64,000 nt of DNA, from assembly GCA_905182985.1 (NCBI GenBank), contig CAJJDN010000062.1, forward strand, positions 133,444-197,443. Direction: 5' to 3'. The notes under the pieces were generated by a model. That model was not told the DNA's origin. It was given only the letters and a program-made list of their open reading frames with translations, and did not search any database. Position numbers and translations under genes: made by a program. Below are positions 47,041 to 60,831 of the stretch, piece by piece; within the stretch, counting starts at the first letter, position 1, and each line of letters opens with the position of its first letter. This stretch comes from Paramecium sonneborni (taxonomy: Eukaryota > Ciliophora > Oligohymenophorea > Peniculida > Parameciidae).

Positions 47041-47619
47041 ATGAAAGAACGTTTTAGAAAGAAAGACAATTTCAATAGTAAAATGATTCTTACACAATTA
47101 TTTTCTCTTTTGTGCACATACTATAGTGGAATGATAATAGTGTGCCTTTTTTTGGATTTTGCTGTTGGATTATAAGTAAAGTATTAAATGAATCATTAAT
47201 AATTAGTTTCATTTAGGGTAAATTTGGGACTTTGGAATCTACAACTATGAAACTTACTTTAGTGTTAACCTATTGAGTAATATTTTTAACATTTTAGTTG
47301 TTGTAAGCGGATTAGTAAATTTATTTTATAATTGTAGATCTTTATTGTTGTGAAAGGAAGCAAAGTTCTAGATTTTGTATTTTCTTTGTATTTATGGCAT
47401 TTCATTATTTGTTGTGTTTTAAGTTCATCTGAATTTAATAAATTGTGGCTAATAATAAATACGATTATCAGTATTCTAACTATATTTTTGGGAGAATATC
47501 TTTGTGTTAGATTTGATCAATAAGATATGCTCATAATTGATAGATTATTTAAAAATAAGAAAAAACCTTTTGCAGAACATAAAAGGAATGATGATTTTAT
47601 AAAAATCAATATTTAATGA
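47041..47619 (+). CDS. SYS1-family Golgi membrane protein
   Basis: 174 aa; removing introns of 31 and 23 nt leaves exactly 175 codons, TGA 47617-47619. Four membrane helices in SYS1 order: MILTQLFSLLCTYYSGMIIV, a second helix (NIFNILVVVSGLIF), KGSKVLDFVFSLYLWHFIIC and IINTIISILTIFLGEYLCVR. The GEYLC.R motif and the xLDF before helix 3 are diagnostic. SYS1 recruits the ARFRP1/Arl3 GTPase to the trans-Golgi in other eukaryotes; I infer the same role here. The start codon lies 19 nt after the LRR-kinase stop, so its promoter must sit in the upstream gene's 3' end. Confidence 0.88.
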
Positions 47620-47995
47620 ATAAATTATGATTTAAACAAACTATTATAAAAATACATGTTCTTTTTTTAAAGAAGAAGGATATACTAAAGAAATGATTAA
47701 CAGATACTATAAGAAACATATCTTAGGTATATTTAAAGAATCTTTTAGAATAAATATCGTAAGATATATATTTAATTAGTTCTTATAATTGAGGCCAAAT
47801 TTTAGTTCGTGAATCCTATATTTAATATGAAAGGCAGAAAAGTTTTTGCCATTTAAAAATCAAGTTTTTAGTAAGAACTTTTTAGAGCAAAAAAAAACAC
47901 AGGAGGGAGTTTGAATTTTATTGGTAATAGTTTATGATGTTAATACATATTTAAAATAGCATTCAATTTAATATTGATATTTATTATAAAAACGA
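47620..47995. other. AT-rich spacer upstream of the CHIP-like gene
   Basis: No convincing frame on either strand. It is slightly less AT-rich in the middle (aggccaaattttagttcgtg), but I could not fold this into a tRNA or other known RNA. It probably carries the promoter of the next gene. Confidence 0.45.
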
Positions 47996-48906
47996 ATGGG
48001 TAATTGCTGTGATGTAAGATAAACGCACAATTCTCCTAAAATCAACAGTGTGCCTTCAGTTTCTGAAATTCTCTCAGAATCAGAAATCAAAGAATAATCA
48101 TTTTAATTCAAAGAAAAGGGTAATCAATATATGCAGTAAAAATAATTTAAAGAAGCTATCATTGCATATACATAGGCAATAGTACTTAATTTGATAAATT
48201 GATAGAATTTATATGATAAAGAATCAATCTATTATTCAAATCGTGCTGTTGCCTATCGAACTGTCTAAGATTATGATAACGTTAAGAAGGACGCTATGCA
48301 AGCTTTATAATTAGATAATCGAAATGTTCGAGCTTATTTTGTTTTGGGAACAATTTATTTGATTTTAGGATAACAAGATAAATGCTTGAATTAAGCATAA
48401 GAAGGTGTAAATTTCTTGTTTTTAGGTATTGTGTAATAAAATAATGAAGCTTAAAAACATATCGATTTAAAACCCTAATTGAAAGAAAGTGTTGATTACA
48501 ACTATTCGCAAGGGCTTATTCTAAAATCTAAGCTAGAAAAGTCAGAGAATTATAAGGGTTCTATATTATAATATTTTAAGAATTCATAAAATTAAAGGAT
48601 AGTCTAAATACATAATATGGAAAAACAATAAATTTAAGTAAGTTATCATATCCAGGAACAAAGGAATAGTATGTTCCAACATCAATAGAATGTTACACAT
48701 GCATAATAACTCAAGAGTTGATGTTTGAGCCTATCTTATTGAGTAGTGGACATACTTATGAAAAATGTTCCATAAATGAATGTATAAGAGTTAACGGACC
48801 TTTCGATCCATCAACAAGATAAATCATTTAGGGCAATTACATTCCAAATATTTAATTAAAAAATGCAATAGTTGATTATTAAAATAATACTCTTGAATTC
48901 TAATGA
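47996..48906 (+). CDS. CHIP/STUB1-like TPR and U-box E3 ubiquitin ligase with N-myristoylation motif
   Basis: 274 aa; removing introns of 24, 21, 23 and 18 nt leaves exactly 275 codons. The N terminus MGNCCDVRQ has Gly2 and Cys4/Cys5, a myristoylation/palmitoylation context. TPR repeats follow (EKGNQYMQQKQFKEAIIAYT, YYSNRAVAYRTVQDYDNVKK, RAYFVLGTIYLILGQQDKCL), then a helical linker and a C-terminal U-box (SIECYTCIITQELMFEPILL, SSGHTYEKCSI, FDPSTR, IPNIQLKNAIVDY). CHIP proteins bind Hsp70/Hsp90 tails through the TPRs and ubiquitinate their clients. The TPR-then-U-box order and length match CHIP; the lipid-anchor-type N terminus is unusual for it. Confidence 0.88.
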
Positions 48907-48929
48907 AGAAATTTTTATCATTTGATTAT

Positions 48930-49790
48930 CTTTATTATTTCTTATATTTCTTTTTGGATATTCTACTACAGATTTATTTAATCCTCTTTACTAATATATT
49001 TACAATTACTATCCCTATCAATATTCCATTCTCCCAATATCCTCCAGCTATGCTATTAGGATTAACCTCTCTATTATAAAAGCGTATTTTAATTCATGAT
49101 TGTTTCTTATTATATCTGGTTCATTCTAAAATTGTAAATATTTCTCATGAACATCCACTCCCATATTTTAATTATCCTTCGTGATACTTCAAAAATATCA
49201 TAAATCCTTATTGATTAATTTAGCTTCTTAATTTTTAGAAATTATAGATAATGATACTCCTCTTGAATTTCAAAATATAGTAACAATTACAATTTCGATT
49301 CATTACTTTAGGGTTAAATTTTATAATATTTTTGTGATGTACTCTTACTCATATTTATCCCATTCAAATATTTTTATGTTTGATGTTTTTTAATCATCAT
49401 AATCCTTAATAGTTTTTAAATAATTGGTATATGATTGATTTCACTTATCTATGAATCTATTCATCGACTATTCCTACTTTTAGATTATTTATTTTGTTTA
49501 ATTTTATACCAGCCAGAATTCATATACAAGTTATTCATTTTTAAATAGACCATCTTAAAGATTTTTGGCCTATTATAATTTCTCTTCCATGTAAAATCCC
49601 ATTTATATTCTAACAATAATAAATAGATTAATCTTGTTATTCAAAAGCTGTTATTTCACATTATTGTCATTCACAAGAATAATATTATTATCTATTGGAT
49701 TCTCTTTATAGACATACAGATTTGATAATTTGCATATGTTGAAGGCACAACTATTTTTCTATTAAAATTCTTTTAAATTTTATATATATA
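48930..49790 (-). pseudogene. Unresolved coding-like stretch with several in-frame TGA codons
   Basis: One minus-strand frame carries long protein-like segments (MEEKLQQAKNLQDGLFKNEQ, NYLKTIKDYDDQKTSNIKIF, EAKLINKDL, MGVDVHEKYLQFQNEPDIIR) separated by at least five TGA codons, and in another frame a membrane-like tail near the 3' end (GILIGIVIVNILVKR). I found no consistent intron set that removes the TGAs. It may be a decaying gene, or a gene whose introns I misread. Family unknown. Confidence 0.3.
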
Positions 49791-49876
49791 TATAATGACT
49801 CAGTTTTAAAGAAATACATATTAGTTTGTAAACAAAAATCTTAATTAAATTTTTTTTTAAAATCAAAAACAAAATC

Positions 49877-50627
49877 ATGAGCAAGGTCAGATAAATGAAC
49901 AAAAAGAAGAAGTTTGTTGCAGATGGTGTCTTCTAAGCTGAATTACACTCCTTTTTGAGCAGAGCTTTGACTGACGCTGGTTATGCTGGATTTGTTGTCA
50001 GAACAACCCCAGTCTAAACTGACATTGAAATTAAGGCTGCCAACACAGCAGGAGTCACAGGACCAGAAGGAAGAAAATTAAGAGAACTTACAAGCTTAAT
50101 CCAAAAGAGATTTGGATATGCCAAAGGTACTTTTATTAATTTATATCTTTAATTTAGAGGCTCTTTAATTAATCGTCGCTAGAGTTCAATCAAAAGGATT
50201 ATGTGCTCCAGCCTAAGCTGAATCACTCAAGACAAAATTACTTGCTCAAGTACCAGTTAGAACAGCTGCTAATGCAGTCTTGAAATAAATCATGGCTGAT
50301 GGTGCTATTGGTGCTGAATGTATTATCTCTGGTAAATTGGGACAATAAAGAGCCAAGTCTATGAAATACAGAGCTGGTTACATTATCTCTACAGGTCAAC
50401 CAAAGAAGGATTTGATTGATGTTGCTGTTAGACATTGCTTCTTCAAATAAGGTATCATTGGAGTCAAAGTAAAGATCTACAGACCATATGACCCATCTGG
50501 TATTTTATTTAAATTTATCTTTTTAGGCAAGAAAGGAATTCCCATTGAAGTCCCAGATAAAGTCAGATTCCCCGAATAAAAGGTCGATTAAGAGGAAGAA
50601 GAAATCAGAGAACTCATTAATCAATGA
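49877..50627 (+). CDS. RPS3: Ribosomal protein S3 (uS3, RPS3)
   Basis: 230 aa; removing introns 50127-50157 (31 nt) and 50500-50526 (27 nt) leaves exactly 231 codons. It starts KKKKFVADGVFQAELHSFLS, then TPVQTDIEIKAANTAGVTGP with the KH-domain GPEGRKLRELTSLIQKRFG, and in the C-terminal domain GCEVIISGKLGQQRAK-like sequence (here GAECIISGKLGQQRAKSMKY) and PSGKKGIP. S3 lines the mRNA entry channel of the small subunit. Codon use is more GC-rich at third positions than in neighbouring genes, as expected for a highly expressed ribosomal protein. Confidence 0.97.
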
Positions 50628-50661
50628 TATCAATGTATTCTAATATATAAAATAATTAATC

Positions 50662-51328
50662 ATGTCTTAAGATTATGTATAAAGTTCCATTCATTCTTAT
50701 TTTAGTTAACTATAAAGGAAGTCCTATTTAAATATTGAAAAGTCCTGAATGGATAAATCAATATAATTAGTATTTAGAAGTGTATTGCATTTATTATGAT
50801 GATGTTGAAAAAAAATCTATTCAACTAAATAATATCTATTCCAACCAAGCAATTTCAAAACTAGAAAGGCAGTAGATGACCTTTTTTATATACTTAGATT
50901 GATAAATCTTCAGAATTATCAATCTAAGTAAATAGATTTCTTATATCTAAATTAAGATTATCAAGGAAATTTCTAATAGCAATGGAAATGAAGAGATTGA
51001 AATTCAACAATTATTGGATCTGGGTGATTTTAAAGATTCTTAAGCATAAATGACCGATAAAATAACCACAGAGAAATAGCTGCTTACAAGGAATAAGTTG
51101 ATGAGTAAGAATTTGAAGAAGAATAGCAAGAAAATGTAGATCCAGCAGCTCCATAAATCTAAAAAATTGGTATTTTTAAAAAAAAATTACAGTATGAATA
51201 ACTTCAGGAAGATATTGAGTTAAAGCAAGCAATATATGTATCCAATTATAACTCAATATGATGAAAGATAGATCAAAAGAAATTAGATTAAATTTCAGAA
51301 TAACTCGAAAACAACCTTTCATTTTTGA
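50662..51328 (+). CDS. Hypothetical acidic protein
   Basis: Starts MSQDYVQ (ATG 50662), joined through a 22-nt intron (50684-50705) to INYKGSPIQILKSPEWINQY. Later coding-like segments are EISNSNGNEEIEIQQLLDLG and, in another frame, EQVDEQEFEEEQQENVDPAA. The joins after 50872 are not resolved: one candidate intron would be about 42 nt, and the end could be 51261 or 51328. No known domain. It follows the S3 gene by 34 nt on the same strand. Confidence 0.45.
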
Positions 51329-51441
51329 TTCAAGAAATATTGAAGTAAATTAAATAAGCCCTGCAGAAAATATAAAAATCAAACTGGATAACCAGGATTT
51401 AATAAACTTGGAATTTACATATTTTATATAATTATAAAGTC

Positions 51442-52818
51442 ATGATGGCAGAATTGTAAGCAAGATAGGCCAAATTGGCCTTGCAAAGAATGACACCAGA
51501 GGAGAGAGCAGCATATGAAGCTAAAAATAAACCTCCTGCCCCTACTAATACAGGTGATGTCCAAGCTAAGCTTGCTCTCTTAAATTAATAAGATTCAGGA
51601 CCTGTATAATCATAACAAAATGCACCTCCTAATACCAAAGTTATTGTCAATAAAGCAGCCCCTCCTCCTCCACCTCCACCACCACCTCCTCCTCCTCCTA
51701 AAGGAGCTGTATATAAAATCTTATAAATTATTTAAAGCCCCCTCCACCACCACCTAGACCTCCTGGTCCACCTGCTGCTAAACCAACCACTAATCCACCT
51801 TCAGCAATACCAGGTTAATAATTACCTCCTCCTCCTCCTCCTCCCGTCTAAAATAATCCACCACCACCACCTCCACCTGTTTAATAAGTTTCACCTTAGC
51901 CTCCCCCTCCACCTTAACAAAAGATTATGCCACCTCCTCCACCTACATAATAATAATTTTAGCCTCCTCCTCCTTCATATTAACCTCCTACATAACCAAC
52001 TTAATAATCAAGTGATGTTACATATTTCCCAGTCCCAGGTTAACAAAAATAATAATCATAAGAAGCTTCTTTCCCTGTTCCAAAAAATTAATAAAGTATC
52101 TCACATTATTTTATTATCTTAGGGTAAACTGTTGGAGATGCTAAATCTGTAGAATTTCCAGAACTTAAATAAGATAAGAAATAAAAAATTGAAGTTAATT
52201 GGTTTTTAGCTGTTGCTGGTGTTAATCTATAATAACAATTATAAGCTACTACTTTTGATAATATTGATAAAATTACATAATTAGCTGCTCCCTAATAAAA
52301 TGAGAATTAGAATCCAGAATTCTTTTCTATTAAAAAGGGATTCAGAAAATTAGATCAAGATCCTTATTAAGCTGTTATTTATTTCTAAAAATCTGACACA
52401 TCAGTTGTAAAAGTTACTAAAAATTTTGAAAGATACCTTAGGAATGACAATAATACTTGGACTTATAATTAAAATAAATAACATTTATAATTATTAAAAG
52501 AGAAATATGAAAATGAAATTACTAAATATAAAGCTGATTATGCTCACAATGTACAATAAAATGTTTTGAAACAAATTGATGAGAATAGATTTTAAGCAGC
52601 TTCAAAAAAGTTAGAATAAATTATTTAAACTAAATTTTAAAATAATGATTATTAAACAGCCCAGGCTCTATTACCATAAATTTAAGTAATTTTTATACAT
52701 ATGGTAGAACTTGAAAGAAACAAAAAAAAAATACGATGAATTGAATCCTGCTGCAAGATAAGATTTAGTAAGTTCTTTAGAATCAATGATGATGGGAATA
52801 GAATCCATGGCTTCATGA
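51442..52818 (+). CDS. Proline-rich protein, possibly actin-regulatory, 432 aa
   Basis: Removing introns 51709-51737 (29 nt), one of 27 nt near 52097 and one of 22 nt near 52689 leaves exactly 433 codons. The N-terminal 80 residues are helical (MMAELQARQAKLALQRMTPE). Next come about 110 residues with long polyproline runs (KAAPPPPPPPPPP and similar), then a Gln/Ser-rich linker and a globular C-terminal half (VEFPELKQDKKQKIEVNWFL, TSVVKVTKNFERYLRND, helical tail). Polyproline runs usually bind profilin, SH3 or WW domains, as in formin, WASP and VASP-type proteins, but I see no FH2, WH2 or EVH1 domain. Role uncertain. Confidence 0.7.
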
Positions 52819-52908
52819 TTTTAAAATAAAAATATTATCATCAAATAATAATATTTTTACTTATATAGCAATTATTTTATTAATTAAAAGCTTGAGTATA
52901 AATTAAAT

Positions 52909-54313
52909 TCATTTATTTGGGTTATTTATCTATCTTTTGTTGTATTTTATGAGCTTTTGAGTATATTACTTTAATTTTTATTTTAAATATATTATTTCTT
53001 AATTTTGTATTCCCAATTTCTCTTCTAGAGTCTTAATTTACTCTTATAATGTCTTAACTGAATTTGAGTAGTTTTACTCCATAATGTTTAAATATTCTTT
53101 TGAATTCTTTTCATTAATATAATATCTTTTTAACACTTTTATTTATTAGTTAAGTAATTGCACTTATGCATTTAATTGTTTTATTATTTTTATTGAATAT
53201 TTTAGATGAATTTCTAAATCAACATGATCTTTTTTTTCTGAATGAAAAGAATAATTAGAACAACTTTTTTTTAAATGATTAAAATTAATGTTGTTTTCAT
53301 CAAATTAAAAAGACGCCAATTCTTATTTTATATCCCTTGTTTCTTCGTTAATATCAAATGCAGTTGTGTTTATATCTTCTCGAATATGATGATTTTCTCC
53401 TTATTCATCAATCGAAGAAAATGCTCCTGTTTTTCCATTACCAATTGATTCTTATTTTTATGATTAGATAAGCTATTCTAACTCTGCTTTTTTTATCATC
53501 AACTCGCTGATTGTATTAGTGAATATCTTATTTTGATTATTTAATAATTAATTTTGGATTTTAAATGCTGAACTCTACTATTACAACTCTTATAATTCTT
53601 AATGAGTTATCTATATAATTTGTTTCATAAATTACATTAATTTTCTCTAAAAACTAATTTTTCTCCTTACAACTATTAGATTATAATTATTCCATCTCTA
53701 TTTGTAATTTAAGTAATTATCTATTTTAAGTAATTTAAACTTCTTCTAATTTTGAATTGCACTCTTTTAAATGTTTATTTTAGTTTATTAGAGAAATTTA
53801 CAGATTTTCCTTAATTTCTAACTACTTTAAAATTTAAGTTTTACTTCATTCTCTAATTTATTTATTTTATCTTCTAAAATAAAAATTTATTCTAAATGGC
53901 TCTTTAATTTCTAATCAACTGTATGTTCTTTTTATGCAATTTAATCTAATAAATATTAATTCCACACTTTTTCTTATTCTTACAATTATTCATAATGCTT
54001 AGTTTACAAATGCTCTAATCTTGTCTATAATTCTTGAATATGGCTAAAATTTAACTATAATTAGCTACATCTTGTATTAGGCAATTTCTTCTTAATTATT
54101 TAAGCTTGGCCTTCTAGAAGAATGTTACAACTATAATTCTAATTGCTCTATAATTTAATCTTTTTCAACAATTATTTCTATAGCACTTTTTTCCAATTAT
54201 TCAATTTAAATTTGCAATTCATTAATATTCTATAATGCATAATCATATTATTTGATCATGCTATTTACACTTAAATTCTTAAAGACTTCCAAAGATTAAA
54301 TTGTATTGGGCAT
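52909..54313 (-). CDS. Coiled-coil protein
   Basis: ATG 54313 (MPNTIQSLEVFKNLSVNSMI) to TGA 52909-52911. Nearly the whole protein is a Gln/Glu/Asn-rich coiled coil (QINELQIQIEQLEKSAIEII-like N-terminal part, later KECNSKLEEVQITQNRQLL and LNQQIKVLKRYYINEKNSKE). A 31-nt intron joins the first two frames; at least two more small introns are needed in the middle and their edges are not settled. No other domain seen. Confidence 0.65.
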
Positions 54314-54832
54314 CAAAAAATTCTGAATCTAATTTAATATTATATTATTAGAAAAAATAATATAATAATTAGTTTATAAGAATAAATCAGTCTTTTGATT
54401 ATTAGAAATAGATTTCTTAAATGTTAACAAAAAGTTTATAGAGGAAGTCTTACAAAAATAATTAGCTAAATTAGCCAAAAACACAATCTATTTCAAAAAC
54501 ATTGTTTTTCACCCCAAAAGTTTTACAATTTTATGTGAAAAAATCATTATTTTTTCAAAATTATTGATTGGTTATAAATAAAGCATTTTACAATTAATAA
54601 TATTTGATAGATTATTAGAATCTACTTCTACAATTAAAAATAACACTATTAAGTTTTTAATGAATGTTAAATAATTTGTCGGTCATATAAAAAATTAAAT
54701 TCAATATTTTATGATATATATAAATGTATAGTTACCAATAGTTAAAATTTTTTATATGTTTACATTTTATAATTATAAATTTGAGGTAAATATTTCCACC
54801 TATGAGCAAATGAAATATTATTAACAAAAAAT
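54314..54832. other. AT-rich spacer
   Basis: Region between the start of the minus-strand coiled-coil gene and the small plus-strand frame. Very AT-rich, no coding-like frame with a start, no recognised RNA. Confidence 0.45.
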
Positions 54833-55033
54833 ATGTTTGAATTTGATAAGGATAGGAACTCTAGGTATGATTTATGTTACATACAAATTTAGGATTATAT
54901 AGATAAATTTTAACATAATCAATTAATCAGAAATAACAATAATTTAGAGAAAAAAAAGAAGGAAGTCGAATATTCCTTAAAGTTGAATAATAAGAGTAGA
55001 AATCAGATTAACTACTTTAATTTATGCAAATGA
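54833..55033 (+). CDS. Possible small protein, 66 aa
   Basis: ATG 54833 to TGA 55031-55033, 67 codons. Charged and helix-prone (NNNNLEKKKKEVEYSLKLNN). A GT...AG stretch inside (28 nt, starting at GTATGATTTATG) could be an intron, but removing it gives a less convincing peptide. Not recognised. Confidence 0.4.
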
Positions 55034-55297
55034 GAAACTTTAAGGAGATTTTTTCTTTTTCGAATCTTTACGATTCTCTTGTGGTGGAAAATTGTTGTTT
55101 ATTAAAAGTTTAATGATAATTTCATAAGTTTTATTGAAATGAATATAGATGAAACACTTTCAAAGAAAATTAAGAACATAAATTTTTTCGGTTTACTTTG
55201 TGGCAAACAATACAATTAATTATTAATTAGAAAATTTGCTTTACTTTTAAAAATACAAATAAATTAGATTCATTAATAAAAAAAAAAAGTATTCAGA

Positions 55298-55718
55298 ATG
55301 GATTAAAGTGAGAATTTAGAATAGGATCAAGGACCAATAGATTATTATAAAGAATCGATTAGGCTATATTACTACAATATTGTTTTACATTCTTATGTAT
55401 ATAAGTGGTATTTAGTATTAGTTAGAAAGAGTGAACTAAGAAAAAAATGAGATTAAGTCTAAATTGTAAAAATTCTAAGTTTTAGAAGATTAAGAGAGTG
55501 ATATATCATTAGAGGATAAACGGAAAAGAAATAGAAGAAGTGCAGTTGAAATTCCTAGAAGTCATGTATGCACAATCTCTAATTGCAATAAATCCTATGG
55601 ATCTGAGGGTTCATTAATGTAACATATGAAGATCAAACATGGGATGGTGATGAATCAGGATAAAATTGGTCAAGTTCTTGATCAGTTTAGATTCCAATAT
55701 AGTAGTAACTCAAACTGA
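55298..55718 (+). CDS. Single C2H2 zinc-finger protein, 131 aa
   Basis: Removing a 25-nt intron (GTATATAAGTGGTATTTAGTATTAG) leaves exactly 132 codons. The C-terminal half has one C2H2 finger: HVCTISNCNKSYGSEGSLMQ followed by HMKIKHG, i.e. Cys-x4-Cys-x12-His-x4-His. A basic stretch precedes it (EDKRKRNRRSAVEIPR), a possible nuclear localisation signal. The N terminus is acidic and helical. A single finger with a basic patch suggests a nucleic-acid-binding or nuclear protein; target unknown. Confidence 0.75.
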
Positions 55719-56458
55719 TTTTAATTAATATAATTAATGGATCAATGTTTTTCTATATTCTAGAATAAGATGATTCTTCAAAGACAATTTAAACCTGAAA
55801 AATCTAACCAAATTTTAACAATAGTCGATTTAAAAAAATGAAATCTCTAATCTTAGAATAATTTTAGGATCAACTCTTTTTAAAACTAAATTTAAATTAT
55901 ACTAAAAAAGTTATAGATAACACTGCTCTATAATCAATATTTTTTGCAAGAATACCCCTTCTAGTCTAATTAAACAAAAAAATACTAAATTAATAATCTA
56001 ATGGTTTCATAAATAATTCAATTCACTGATTTACTTTTTACATTATTATTGTTTGTACATAAACATCTATAGGAAAGTTTTTAATTAATTTTTATTGATG
56101 CATATTGTTTGTAGATAATCTAATCGTAATTGTTAGATTTTCTATATTAGTTCAATTACAAAGTTACAAAGAATAGAATTTAAACATAATACTATACTTA
56201 AAATAGATTATTACCAATTAATTTTTATTTTAAATTATTTTTAAAACATTATACTAACAAAATTTAGATGATTTAAACTTAGAATTTTAGAGCTTTAAAT
56301 CTCATTTGATATTACTTTAAAATAATTCTTATCGTCGTTGCTTTTAAAAGCGATATCGATAAATTTTATTGTAAACCTATCAGTAAATGATTATATTATA
56401 ACATTTACCCTAAAAATAATCTAAAATATAAAGTTGAATTATAATGCTAATCTATAAA
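55719..56458. other. Long AT-rich intergenic region
   Basis: About 740 nt, unusually long for this window, between the zinc-finger gene and a convergent small gene. I see no convincing frame. It contains a short palindrome at 56340-56351 (gcttttaaaagc) next to cgatatcgat, which could form a small hairpin. No tRNA or snRNA recognised. Confidence 0.45.
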
Positions 56459-56770
56459 TCATAATAATGTGGAATAATCAAATTAGCTCTCAATAATCCT
56501 CATAATTCTGGTATGAAGGCTTGTAACTTAATAAATTAAGTTCTATTAGAATTTGAGTAAATAATATATTTCCATACTCACAGGTTACTAAGAGTTCTAA
56601 ACTTTATCTAATTTTATTAATTGTTTTTCCAGCTTTTTAGTTTATTTACTTCTAAAATCCACCTTTTTTGATTTTGCTTTATCATCATCTGAAAAATCTT
56701 AATCATCCCTTAGACGACAATCATCATTAGAAGTATCTAATGTAAATTATTTTTAAGGCTTTCTATCCAT
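56459..56770 (-). CDS. Hypothetical small protein, 103 aa
   Basis: ATG 56770 to TGA 56459-56461, exactly 104 codons. The first half is acidic and Lys-rich (LDTSNDDCRLRDDQDFSDDD, then KSKKVDFRSKQTKKLEKQL); the second half is more hydrophobic. No motif recognised. An acidic/Lys N terminus followed by a helix suggests a small nuclear or regulatory protein, but that is speculation. Confidence 0.5.
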
Positions 56771-57071
56771 AAAATAATGAATAAAAAATCATGCAATCTC
56801 ATGAATAAATCTTATATAAAAATTATCATGATATTTATTTTAAACTTATTTCAATTAATACAATGATAAATATACTAATAAATTTTGTAAAAATAATTAT
56901 ATTACTTTGATTATTTATAAATAATAATAAATAAAACAAAATTCAAAGAATAATCACATTATTGTTTTTAATTTAAATTAACTATAAATGATGGAAGGGA
57001 TGATTATAAAGCATTTTTGTTTATTTTTTTAAATATACATATATTTATTGTTTTAATTATATTTTTAATTT

Positions 57072-57821
57072 ATGCAATAACCTATTATTGATTAGAACAT
57101 TATACAATCTACAACAGTTAAAACAATCAAAGAACTCAAAAAATTAGGAGATTCAAGGATTAATTTAGAAATTGAGGAGAATGAAATTAATGATTCAACA
57201 TTAAGTGGAAAAAACTCTCCAGATGGAGATACATCAAAAACTAATCATAAAAAAATTTCAATTCTTAAAAAACCCTAATTTACATATAATAGTTAGACTT
57301 AAAATCGTATTGGATCTATGAAGTAAACTATTAATAAACCTACTGAAGAAGCTGCTGAATAAAGTAATGGATTCAAAAGAGCATCTTTAAGATAAGGTTC
57401 ACTCAAACCTTTTAAACCTAATTCATAATTGTAATTATAAGGAAATGATCCTATTGATCTCAATAATGCCATTAATTTAATTTTAACTAAATGTAAGAGC
57501 ATTAAGGAAGAATTTGAACAATTATAACTTACAAATACTTTGATTAACAAATTTATAAAAAATGACAAACACTTTCATTATTCTTTTTAGGCTTTTCTTG
57601 ATGATTTAGTCTAAAATGGTAAACTATTTCAAAATTTGACTAATATATAAAAGCCTATTTTATAAAAAATCGAATAATTTACGATTAATCATGTTAAAAG
57701 GTGCATCTAAAAATAGTAGATTAACTAATAATACGAGGAAAAGTCAAAGCAGGTTGATACTCTATTTAATCGTTATTATAAAGAAATAGCAAATACTGAA
57801 TAAAATATAAAATACTTTTGA
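57072..57821 (+). CDS. Hypothetical protein, 249 aa
   Basis: ATG 57072 to TGA 57819-57821, exactly 250 codons with no intron. The N-terminal half is polar and Ser/Thr-rich with an Arg/Ser patch (GFKRASLRQGSLKPFKPNSQ, possible phosphosites). The C-terminal half is helical (INLILTKCKSIKEEFEQLQ and INHVKRCIQKQQINQQYEE) and could form a small helical bundle. Family not recognised. Confidence 0.6.
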
Positions 57822-57931
57822 ACAAATAATAAAAGTTTGTATGATGGTATTAGTATTGTTTTTTGTGAAATATAATTTTTATATATAATGTTGCTTCATA
57901 GTATTATATTGATCAAAATGTATTAAATAAA

Positions 57932-58556
57932 TCATTCTTAATATAAATTATTTATTTTAATATAATCTATAATTTCTGGAGTTAGTATACCTAAACAATC
58001 AAAATATTTAGTTTTTGCATTTTTTATTCTTTTCCTAATTTCAGTTGAACTAATTCCATATTCAAAATCTTATACAAGTTCATAATGTGGAGGTAAATTT
58101 GTAATTTAATCGATTTTATGTGAATTTCTATTGAGGATGATAAAATTAGTTTCTGCAATTAATTTTGAACCTTCAACCCATTTGTTTAAGCCATTTAATA
58201 AATCACTGCCTATTACAAAATACACATTTTAATATTTTTCTCTCATTTTTTATAGCATAAAATAAGTGGGTACTAATTATCCATTTTATACTTCATAATC
58301 ATCAATAACAATTTAATCTAAATTTTGAAATTGATCTTAAGTTCTTTATATATTCAAATACTTTCTACAATCAATTATAGCATTTTATATCTATGAAATC
58401 CATCAGTTAATTATTTATCTTTTCTATTACCACATGGGACTAAAACAATTTTGTGTAAAATCTTTTAGTTTATTAATTCTGCTATCATTAAAAGATGACC
58501 AATTGTAGGAGGATCAAAAGATCCACCAATAATACCAGTTTTAAATGAGTTTTATT

Positions 58557-58560
<4 letters not shown>
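57932..58560 (-). CDS. Nicotinamide/nicotinate mononucleotide adenylyltransferase-like protein
   Basis: 200 aa; removing a 26-nt intron (58336-58361) leaves exactly 201 codons. Hallmarks of the nucleotidyltransferase fold: GIIGGSFDPPTIGHLLMIAE (GSFDP and the [HT]xGH motif as TIGH), VLVPCGNRKDKQ, YFVIGSDLLNGLNKW and the C-terminal ISSTEIRKRI motif (canonical ISSTxIR). Such enzymes make NAD+ or NaAD from the mononucleotide and ATP. TxGH in place of HxGH is common in the family. The start codon overlaps the stop codon of the upstream kinase gene (ATGA). Confidence 0.88.
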
Positions 58561-60810
<2,250 letters not shown>

Positions 60811-60831
60811 TAATTTATTTAAGTACTTATA

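Noticed and set aside
47760..47830. Possible tRNA (agttcgtgaatcc resembles a T-loop)
   Set aside because: No matching D-arm, anticodon arm or acceptor stem could be drawn around it.
50238..50435. Minus-strand 65-aa frame
   Set aside because: Antisense to ribosomal protein S3.
57299..57568. Minus-strand 89-aa frame
   Set aside because: Antisense to the 250-codon gene at 57072, which is open across its full length in the ciliate code.
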